From positions 1-5,276 of the forward strand of contig CABSEO010000179.1 of the NCBI GenBank assembly GCA_902476665.1: 5,276 bases of DNA, written 5' to 3'. Of this stretch, positions 1-4,417 are shown piece after piece. The stretch is from an uncultured Emergencia sp. GTDB lineage: Bacteria; Bacillota; Clostridia; Peptostreptococcales; Anaerovoracaceae. Below the pieces are notes generated by a model. The model did no database searches and was not told the DNA's origin. It was given only the letters and a program-made list of their open reading frames with translations. Positions within the stretch are counted from its first letter, which is position 1; each line of letters starts with the position of its first letter. Both the position numbers and the translations under genes were made by a program.

Positions 1-2
1 TT

Positions 3-344
3 CAGGTGAATTCGGCAGAAGAAGAGTCTAAATTTGGTATTTCCACAGAGGAGACCGATCAGCTAATTGCGGATATTTCTCGTGAATGCCCACATATCAG
101 GACTAAAGGTCTGATGTGTATTGCACCTTTTGAAGAAGATCCCAATGATGCAAGAGAGTATTTCGCAGAAGTGAAGAAAATTTATGACAAGTATGCGGCG
201 CTGGACATGGAACGAGTGGATTTTCAGTATCTGTCTATGGGTATGACCAATGATTTTGAGGTTGCAATTGAAGAAGGTTCCAACCTGATCAGAGTAGGTA
301 CTGCAATATTTGGCTATCGTGATTATCGCAGCGAAGAAAAGTAA
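3..344 (+). CDS. yggS: YggS/YlmE-family PLP homeostasis protein, C-terminal half (5' partial)
   Basis: This is the last 113 residues of a pyridoxal-phosphate-binding alanine-racemase-fold protein, about half of the family's usual 225-235 residues. The frame is open to the left edge, so the GTG at 6 is an internal valine and not a start. The first residues, QVNSAEEESKFGIS, match the family strand that reads roughly QVN..xEExKxGi. The C-terminal part carries the PLP-phosphate-binding motifs SMGMTNDFEVAIEEG and RVGTAIFG, which are the family hallmark. Family members are cytoplasmic, hold PLP without a known catalytic turnover, and keep vitamin B6 and amino-acid pools in balance. Its place directly before sepF matches ylmE in the Gram-positive division cluster. 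The identification is secure; the 5' half and the promoter are outside the window. Confidence 0.95.
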   Translation, partial: QVNSAEEESKFGISTEETDQLIADISRECPHIRTKGLMCIAPFEEDPNDAREYFAEVKKIYDKYAALDMERVDFQYLSMGMTNDFEVAIEEGSNLIRVGTAIFGYRDYRSEEK

Positions 345-365
345 TCAATTAGGAGGACAATAAAG

Positions 366-857
366 ATGAGTTTTGCAGATTCAATTAAAAAAGTAATTGG
401 AATTGAGGAATTAGATGAAGATGAAATGATCACTGAAGAAGAGGTGAATGCAGCAAAGGAAAAGATCGCAAAGGAACCTAGAAGGTCTTTCAGCGAAGCT
501 CCTGAGAAGAAACCGGTAATCAGTTCCAAAGCACCTGAAAAGAGATATTCTGTAGCAGGTACCAGCGCTTTCAAGCTGGTTCTTATTGAGCCGAAAGCTT
601 TTGAAGAATGCCCTAAACTGGTAGACAGCCTGAAAGGCAGAAGACCGATCATCATCAATCTGGAAAAACTGGAAACTGAAGTGGCAAGAAAGATTTTTGA
701 CTTCATGAGTGGAGCGACCTATGCGCTGAATGGAAATGTGCAGAAAGTGGCTAACAATATCTTTATCTTTGCACCGGAAAATGTAGGCATTTCAGCAAGT
801 CAGGAAGAAAGAACCTCCTTTGATTTTGCAGCGGAAGAAAAAAGTCCATGGAGGTAA
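366..857 (+). CDS. sepF: Cell division protein SepF
   Basis: A 163-residue SepF (YlmF), the cytoplasmic FtsZ-binding protein that helps tether and align Z-ring filaments at the membrane. The N-terminus MSFADSIKKVIGI fits the short membrane-binding amphipathic helix of the family. A charged variable linker (about 14-65) follows, with a small internal repeat APEKK/APEKR at 46-50 and 56-60. The conserved SepF core runs from about 67 to 143 and includes LVDSLKGRRPIIINLE, the ARKIFDFMSGATYALNG segment and the terminal strand IFIFAPENV. Length is typical. The start is the ATG preceded by AGGAGG at 351-356 with 9 nt spacing. It begins 21 nt after yggS and ends 6 nt before yggT, consistent with co-transcription. 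The last 20 residues are an unremarkable charged tail. Identification is by conserved motifs and gene context. Confidence 0.96.
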   Translation: MSFADSIKKVIGIEELDEDEMITEEEVNAAKEKIAKEPRRSFSEAPEKKPVISSKAPEKRYSVAGTSAFKLVLIEPKAFEECPKLVDSLKGRRPIIINLEKLETEVARKIFDFMSGATYALNGNVQKVANNIFIFAPENVGISASQEERTSFDFAAEEKSPWR

Positions 858-863
858 TGACCA

Positions 864-1151
864 TTGACAATAGTATTGATTAGAGCCATTTACTGGTTTG
901 CTCAGGTGCTTACCATGCTTCTGGTGCTGCGGGCAATCCTGAGCTGGTTCGCCCAGAATCCATACTCCTCTTTAGGAAGGATTTACGGGATTTTGCTCAG
1001 ACTGACAGAACCTATTGTGAACCCATGCAGAAATCTTCTTAGGAGACTGAACATTAACACAGGTATGCTGGATTTATCGGTATTGGTGGCTTTTTTTCTC
1101 ATTGAGATTGTATCCAATGTGCTGATTAGAATCGTGCTGCTTGTTTTATAA
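864..1151 (+). CDS. yggT: YggT/YlmG-family small membrane protein, TTG start
   Basis: A 95-residue integral membrane protein of the YggT (YlmG) family. Two hydrophobic segments are visible, about residues 5-29 and 69-94. Between them lies the conserved loop: LRAILSWFAQNP after the first segment, then LRLTEPIVNPCRNLLRR, matching the family pattern LTEPxxxPxRxxxP. The biochemical role of the family is not settled; its position beside sepF and divIVA suggests a link to division or envelope work. The start is inferred: an in-frame TGA at 858-860 rules out any longer form, and the TTG at 864 lies 9 nt after TGGAGG (849-854), which itself sits in the last codons of sepF. The next in-frame TTG at 876 is less likely because it lies too far from that ribosome binding site. 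A TTG start so close to the upstream stop suggests translational coupling to sepF. Confidence 0.92.
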   Translation: MTIVLIRAIYWFAQVLTMLLVLRAILSWFAQNPYSSLGRIYGILLRLTEPIVNPCRNLLRRLNINTGMLDLSVLVAFFLIEIVSNVLIRIVLLVL

Positions 1152-1168
1152 CGGTAGGAGGTAGAACT

Positions 1169-1930
1169 ATGATTACTCCATTTGAGATCGAAAGCAAAGA
1201 GTTTTCCAAGTCTATGAGAGGCTATAATGTAGAAGAAGTAGATGAATTTCTGGATATTATTATAGTAGATTTGCAGAACCTTCTTGCCGAGAATGACAAT
1301 CTGAAAAATACGGTGAAGAATCTGCAGCAGGATCTGAACCAGTATAAAAGATCTGAGGCATCTGTACTTAATACACTGGAATCAGCGAAAAAGCTGATGA
1401 ATGATATTTCCGAAAGTGCAGAAAAGCGGGCAGAGATTATCATTCATAATGCGCAGGCAGAGGCTGATTCAATTCAGAGGGACGCGAGAGAATCCGTTTC
1501 AAAACTGACTGAAGAAGGTGAAAAGCTGAAGTTTAAAGTAGCTAAATTCAGAGAACGATACAGACAGCTTCTGGAAGATCAGTTGAGTCAGATTGAAGGC
1601 TCCAGCGAGGAACTTTTTGCAGATCTGGAAAGAGAGTTTATGCCGGCATCTCTGGATGGGCATGAGGATGAAAAGTCCGGTACGAAAAAGCAGGAAATGC
1701 ATACGTACAGACAAAGTTCAGAGTCTGCAGGAAAGACTGCACCTCATTCGGCAAAATCTTTTTCTGGGAGTATGTCATCAGCTGAGAAGAAAGATTTGGA
1801 CGATACAATGATTGTCAGTGACAGATCGCTTGATGATATGTTAATGGAGAATTTTGGCATCAAGAATTCAGGTGATCTTGGAAAAACTATGGTGATAGAC
1901 GATCTTTCAAAGACCAGGATTGTAAAATAG
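1169..1930 (+). CDS. divIVA: DivIVA-family cell division/polar scaffold protein
   Basis: A 253-residue DivIVA homologue, a coiled-coil scaffold that gathers at negatively curved membrane (septum, poles). The N-terminal membrane-binding domain is clear: FSKSMRGYNVEEVDEFLD at 12-29. The M16-R17 pair takes the place of the Phe-Arg loop tip known from Bacillus subtilis. Coiled coil is predicted by eye from about 25 to 155, with a break around 95-105. Residues about 160-205 are a low-complexity Ser/Lys/Glu/Gly linker. The C-terminal tail holds three copies of a D-L-x-[DK]-T-[MR]-[IV]-[VI] motif (209-216, 236-243, 245-252). At 253 residues it is longer than the B. subtilis protein because of this linker and tail. 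The start is fixed by TAGGAGGT at 1155-1162. It begins 17 nt after yggT with no ylmH between. In this lineage it might guide septum placement or cell-wall growth; the tail function is unknown. Confidence 0.95.
   Translation: MITPFEIESKEFSKSMRGYNVEEVDEFLDIIIVDLQNLLAENDNLKNTVKNLQQDLNQYKRSEASVLNTLESAKKLMNDISESAEKRAEIIIHNAQAEADSIQRDARESVSKLTEEGEKLKFKVAKFRERYRQLLEDQLSQIEGSSEELFADLEREFMPASLDGHEDEKSGTKKQEMHTYRQSSESAGKTAPHSAKSFSGSMSSAEKKDLDDTMIVSDRSLDDMLMENFGIKNSGDLGKTMVIDDLSKTRIVK
1793..1924 (+). repeat. Three copies of a threonine octapeptide motif in the DivIVA tail
   Basis: Within divIVA, the octapeptides DLDDTMIV (residues 209-216), DLGKTMVI (236-243) and DLSKTRIV (245-252) share D-L-x-[DK]-T-[MR]-[IV]-[VI]. 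The second and third are nearly tandem with a 9-residue period, and the first lies 27 residues before the second. The codons differ between copies (for example gat ttg, gat ctt), so this is protein-level conservation and not a recent DNA duplication. Confidence 0.85.
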
Positions 1931-1945
1931 CAAGAAGAAGGAATT

Positions 1946-1978
1946 GGAGGCGGGGCACTGGGTTGCCCCGTAGTTTAT
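1946..1978 (+). promoter_or_regulatory. lspA ribosome binding site with a spacer hairpin
   Basis: GGAGG at 1946-1950 is the only strong Shine-Dalgarno before lspA, but it lies 28 nt from the ATG at 1979, too far for normal use. The intervening 1951-1970 forms a perfect 7-bp hairpin: CGGGGCA (1951-1957) pairs with TGCCCCG (1964-1970) around a six-base loop, CTGGGT. If folded, the hairpin removes 20 nt and leaves an effective spacing of 8 nt (1971-1978), which is optimal. The Shine-Dalgarno itself stays unpaired. The weak T-poor sequence after the stem (TAGTTTAT) argues against an intrinsic terminator, though an attenuator cannot be excluded. Confidence 0.65.
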
Positions 1979-2422
1979 ATGAGATATTATATATTTGCTC
2001 TTTTGTTTATTGCAGCAGATCAGCTGACTAAGTTTCTTGTACGCACTTATCTGCATGTGGGGGAGTCTGTCTCTGTTCTGGGAGATTTTTTCCGTCTGAC
2101 ACATATTCAGAATCAGGGGGCGGCTTTCAGTATGCTTAGTGGTCAGAGGTTATTTCTGATCGTGGTGCCGGCAGTTGTCGTGATTGCCGCACTGATTGTA
2201 CTGTCTAGAATGAAACATGCCCACTGGAGCCTGTATACGGCATGGACATTGATTCTGGCCGGAGGAGTGGGAAATCTCATTGATCGCATTCTTTTTGGAC
2301 AGGTGACTGATATGCTGGATTTCAGTATTTTTCCGCCGGTGTTTAATCTTGCGGATATCGGTGTAACAGTGGGCTGTGCATTGTTTGTAATTTATATTTT
2401 ACTGGGAGATAGGCTGAAGTAA
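1979..2422 (+). CDS. lspA: Lipoprotein signal peptidase (signal peptidase II)
   Basis: A 147-residue polytopic membrane aspartyl protease that cuts the signal peptide from diacylglyceryl-modified prolipoproteins. Four hydrophobic segments are visible (about 3-20, 57-77, 86-104, 124-142). Family motifs are present in order: DQLTK (14-18), NQGAAFS (45-51), GNLIDR (98-103), VTDMLDF (109-115) and FNLADIGVTVG (122-132). The catalytic aspartates should be D111 and D126 by alignment with E. coli D124 and D143. The ATG start aligns residue for residue with the N-terminus of B. subtilis LspA (YY..ALL.IAADQLTK). The next gene begins 1 nt after the stop, and lspA followed by an RluA-family gene is the standard Firmicute arrangement. 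Translation start is unusual because the ribosome binding site lies 28 nt upstream behind a hairpin. Confidence 0.97.
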   Translation: MRYYIFALLFIAADQLTKFLVRTYLHVGESVSVLGDFFRLTHIQNQGAAFSMLSGQRLFLIVVPAVVVIAALIVLSRMKHAHWSLYTAWTLILAGGVGNLIDRILFGQVTDMLDFSIFPPVFNLADIGVTVGCALFVIYILLGDRLK

Positions 2423-2423
2423 C

Positions 2424-3383
2424 ATGAATGACAAAGAAGAACAGTTTGAGTTTTATGTGGGGCCTGAACAGGCGGGAACACGGATTGACCGTCTGCTCTC
2501 TGAAGCACTTGCGGATACATCCAGAAGCTTTATTCAAAAGCTCTTTGAAAAAGAAAGAATTACAGTAAACGGGACAGTCTGCCGTCTAAAGAAATATAAA
2601 GCAGAGACTGGAGACAGGATTTGTCTCAGTCTGCCTGAGCCGGAGCCTCTGGATGTACAGGCGGAGGAAATCCCACTGGATATCGTTTATGAGGATCAGG
2701 ATGTGCTGGTGGTTAATAAGCCTAAGGGTATGGTGGTTCATCCTGCAGTCGGCAATTACAGCGGAACGCTGGTCAATGCCATCATGTTTCACTGTGGGGA
2801 CAGACTGTCGTCCATTAACGGTGTAATCAGACCGGGTATAGTACACCGTATCGATAAGGAAACCAGCGGTCTTCTTATGATCGCGAAAAATGATGCGGCA
2901 CATGAGAAACTGTCTGCTCAGCTGGCAGAGCATTCTATCACCAGACGATATGAAGCCCTGGTATATGATAATATAAAGGACGACGAGGGAACTGTGGATG
3001 CGCCAATCGGCAGAGATCCAAAGAACAGACTGCGTCAGGCAGTAACTGATGATGTACATGGACGAAGGGCAGTCACTCATTACCGTGTGCTGGAACGTTT
3101 CGGCAGATATACCAGAATTGAGGCAGAACTGGAGACCGGAAGAACTCATCAGATCCGTGTACATATGGCTTATATCAGACATCCCCTGGTAGGGGATATG
3201 GTGTATGGGCCCAAAAAACAGAGTGGGATCAGGCTCAGAGATGAAGATCAGGGACAGATGCTTCATGCAAAGGTTTTGGGATTTGTTCATCCGGTCACAG
3301 GGCAGTATATGGAATTTAACAGCCCGCTGCCTGCCTATTTTGAAGAGGTGTTGAATGAACTGAGAAAGGAATCAGGTGGTTGA
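2424..3383 (+). CDS. RluA/RluD-family ribosomal RNA pseudouridine synthase
   Basis: A 319-residue pseudouridine synthase that isomerises uridine in RNA, by family most likely 23S rRNA. An N-terminal S4 RNA-binding domain covers about 17-75 (RIDRLLSEAL, then FEKERITVNG). The catalytic domain follows from about 85: VVNKPKGMVVHPA, then HRIDKETSGL with the catalytic aspartate D144, then GRTHQIRVHM (239-248) and HPLVGDMVYG (253-262). Length and domain order fit RluD/YlyB-type enzymes linked to lspA in Firmicutes. The exact target uridines cannot be read from sequence, so no symbol is given. The ATG starts 1 nt after the lspA stop. The best Shine-Dalgarno candidates are GGGAG at 2404-2408 (15 nt spacing) and AGG at 2411-2413 (10 nt), both weak, which suggests translation coupled to lspA. 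It ends 2 nt before the next ATG. Confidence 0.95.
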   Translation: MNDKEEQFEFYVGPEQAGTRIDRLLSEALADTSRSFIQKLFEKERITVNGTVCRLKKYKAETGDRICLSLPEPEPLDVQAEEIPLDIVYEDQDVLVVNKPKGMVVHPAVGNYSGTLVNAIMFHCGDRLSSINGVIRPGIVHRIDKETSGLLMIAKNDAAHEKLSAQLAEHSITRRYEALVYDNIKDDEGTVDAPIGRDPKNRLRQAVTDDVHGRRAVTHYRVLERFGRYTRIEAELETGRTHQIRVHMAYIRHPLVGDMVYGPKKQSGIRLRDEDQGQMLHAKVLGFVHPVTGQYMEFNSPLPAYFEEVLNELRKESGG

Positions 3384-3385
3384 TT

Positions 3386-4039
3386 ATGGCAAAAGTAACT
3401 TTGAAACCGGGAACAATGCTGAATCCTGTACCTGTAGTCATGGTTTCCTGCGGTAGCGGGGAAAACTCCAATATTATCACTATCGCATGGACGGGAATTG
3501 TCAATTCAGAGCCGCCGATGACCTATATTTCGGTACGTAAATCCAGGTATTCTCATCAGCTGATCAGTCAGAAGGGAGAGTTTGTCATCAATCTGACTAC
3601 GGAATCTCTGGCAAAGGCTACAGACTATTGTGGGGTCAAATCCGGACGAGATGTGGATAAGGCAAAAGTCACCGGGTTGACTTTTGAACCAGCGGAAAAA
3701 GTCTGCTGTCTTATGATTACACAGTCACCGGTTAATCTGGAGTGTCGGGTTTGCGAGATTAGAGAATACGGAAGTCATGATATGTTTGTTGCAGAAATTG
3801 TGGCTGTTCATGCTGACGAAGAACTCTTTGACAATAGAGGACGTATCTGTCTGGATGAAGCAGGACTCCTTGCTTACAGTCATGGTGAATATTTCGGTCT
3901 GAAAAGGTATCCTTTGGGGAAATTTGGATATTCTGTCATGAAGGCCAAGACCCGGAAGCGGCTCAATCGGGAAAAGACGGCAGGCAGCAGGGGGCGCCGC
4001 TATTATCCGAAAAAGAACAAAAAAAGTAAAAGGGACTGA
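3386..4039 (+). CDS. Flavin reductase-like (flavoredoxin-type) FMN-binding protein with basic tail
   Basis: A 217-residue protein of the flavin reductase-like, split-barrel FMN-binding family, expected to be cytoplasmic. Visible family features are the N-terminal KPGTMLNPVPVVMVSC, the flavin-site segment NIITIAWTGIVNSEPP (29-44), then SVRKSRYSHQLI, EFVINL (66-70) and YCGVKSGRDVDK (81-92). Such proteins bind FMN and serve as electron carriers or reductases; the partner is unknown. The ATG at 3386 is preferred: AGGTGG (3374-3379) lies 6 nt before it, while the in-frame TTG at 3380 would directly abut that site. The ribosome binding site lies in the end of the preceding gene, so coupling is likely. 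The last 32 residues (186-217) form a tail with 16 Lys/Arg beyond the usual family end of about 185-190. Its last codons also form one arm of the terminator. Confidence 0.92.
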   Translation: MAKVTLKPGTMLNPVPVVMVSCGSGENSNIITIAWTGIVNSEPPMTYISVRKSRYSHQLISQKGEFVINLTTESLAKATDYCGVKSGRDVDKAKVTGLTFEPAEKVCCLMITQSPVNLECRVCEIREYGSHDMFVAEIVAVHADEELFDNRGRICLDEAGLLAYSHGEYFGLKRYPLGKFGYSVMKAKTRKRLNREKTAGSRGRRYYPKKNKKSKRD

Positions 4040-4055
4040 TTTTACAGCCCCTTTT
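4028..4055. terminator. Intrinsic terminator between convergent genes, stronger on the minus strand
   Basis: AAAAGGGACTG (4028-4038) pairs with CAGCCCCTTTT (4045-4055) around ATTTTA, an 11-bp stem with one A-C mismatch. It overlaps the TGA stop of the flavin reductase gene (4037-4039). On the plus strand the T run is only the stem's own TTTT. On the minus strand the mismatch becomes a G-T wobble and the stem is followed by TTTTACTTTTTTT, a much better U tract, fed by the A-rich lysine codons at 4010-4031. It therefore probably stops both the operon and the oppositely oriented small gene. Confidence 0.8.
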
Positions 4056-4067
4056 CGCAGCGTGCGG

Positions 4068-4301
4068 CATACACCTGCCGGTATGATATTTCGCTTTATG
4101 AGCTTATGTGTCAGCAGATTGTCGGCATAGATCTGCGGGGATATCAGTTTTTACAGCTTCTGACTGCATTTTATGTATCTGATACAGTCCTCGCAGACGT
4201 ATCCGCCTTTAAATACGGTATTGTGATAGATGTTCCCGCAGAGGGAGCAATAATTCTGCATCATATGATTTCCTCCTTTTTTTGATAAAGGCAGGTGTAT
4301 G
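4068..4301. repeat. 12-bp inverted repeat bracketing the small zinc-ribbon gene
   Basis: CATACACCTGCC at 4068-4079 is the exact reverse complement of GGCAGGTGTATG at 4290-4301. The arms lie 210 nt apart, one on each side of the small minus-strand gene: upstream of its ribosome binding site and downstream of its stop. Matching stops abruptly at both arm ends, and no target-site duplication was seen, so this is not a clear mobile element. Confidence 0.7.
4151..4264 (-). CDS. Small four-cysteine zinc-ribbon protein, Gin-like (tentative)
   Basis: A 37-residue protein with a C-x2-C-x14-C-x2-C pattern (C6, C9, C24, C27) plus an extra C33, a typical zinc knuckle/ribbon. Start choice rests on an excellent AGGAGGA at 4277-4271 with 7 nt spacing to the first of two tandem ATGs; the second ATG (4261) is also possible. 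The frame stays open further upstream, but that is antisense to the hydrolase and its promoter and has no start supported by a ribosome binding site. Cysteine spacing and the aromatic-hydrophobic run before the second pair (KGGYVCEDC) resemble Gin/CsfB, the anti-sigma-G factor of spore formers (C-x2-C-x15-C-x2-C, then a longer tail). The protein here lacks most of the Gin C-terminal region, so it may be only a zinc-ribbon relative. It faces the operon terminator and has its own promoter candidate. Gene reality is likely; function is uncertain. Confidence 0.7.
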   Translation of the reverse strand: MMQNYCSLCGNIYHNTVFKGGYVCEDCIRYIKCSQKL

Positions 4302-4321
4302 GCTGTCGTTGCTGTATTGTT

Positions 4322-4350
4322 AATGTAAAGGACGATAGTCGAAAAATCAA
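4322..4350 (-). promoter_or_regulatory. Candidate promoter for the small zinc-ribbon gene
   Basis: Read on the minus strand, TTGATT (4350-4345) and TACATT (4327-4322) are separated by exactly 17 nt. Each matches four of six positions of the housekeeping -35 and -10 boxes. A start near 4315 would give a leader of about 50 nt before the ATG at 4264. This is a consensus match only. Confidence 0.45.
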
Positions 4351-4353
4351 TAG

Positions 4354-4362
4354 TGATATAAT
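4354..4362 (+). promoter_or_regulatory. Candidate extended -10 promoter for the hydrolase gene
   Basis: TGATATAAT is a perfect extended -10 element (TGnTATAAT). No good -35 box lies 17 nt upstream (GATAGT at 4334-4339), which an extended -10 can tolerate. Transcription would start near 4369, giving a T-rich leader of about 50 nt before the ATG at 4418. It lies back-to-back with the minus-strand -35 candidate, so the two promoters may interfere or share control. Confidence 0.6.
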
Positions 4363-4363
4363 A

Positions 4364-4398
4364 TTTTGGCATTTTTTCGTCGCTTTTTGGCATTTTTT
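4364..4398 (+). repeat. 14-bp direct repeat just downstream of the hydrolase -10 box
   Basis: TTTTGGCATTTTTT occurs exactly at 4364-4377 and 4385-4398, a 21-bp period equal to about two turns of DNA. The first copy would overlap the transcription start and the second lies in the leader, before the ribosome binding site at 4402-4408. The placement suits a repressor operator on one DNA face, but T-rich sequence makes chance repeats more likely. Confidence 0.6.
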
Positions 4399-4417
4399 TG
4401 TAAAGGAGCTGATTTTC

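Noticed and set aside
323..706. A 127-codon minus-strand frame rich in Ser and Phe
   Set aside because: Antisense to sepF; the Ser/Phe-rich composition is the expected mirror of Glu/Lys-rich coding DNA.
1951..1978. The lspA leader hairpin as an intrinsic terminator
   Set aside because: The stem is followed by TAGTTTAT and not a T run, and lspA is expected to be in the same operon.
1958..1981. CTG at 1958 as the lspA start, 7 nt after GGAGG
   Set aside because: CTG starts are rare, the extra residues are not family-like, and the ATG at 1979 aligns exactly with known LspA N-termini. It remains the main alternative to the spacer-hairpin idea.
2586..3290. A 234-codon open frame on the minus strand
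   Set aside because: Fully antisense to the pseudouridine synthase, which has all catalytic motifs; the minus product has no recognisable domain and no ribosome binding site.
3380..3388. TTG at 3380 as the flavin reductase start
   Set aside because: It directly abuts the AGGTGG ribosome binding site with no spacing; the ATG at 3386 has 6 nt spacing and the family's usual N-terminus.
4063..4286. Plus-strand open frame after the flavin reductase gene (internal ATG near 4105)
   Set aside because: It mirrors the four-cysteine gene, has no ribosome binding site, and lies behind a terminator.
4364..4400. TTGGCA within the direct repeat as a sigma-54 promoter (-24 element)
   Set aside because: No matching TTGC -12 element follows at the required distance, and the repeat is better explained by position relative to the extended -10 box.
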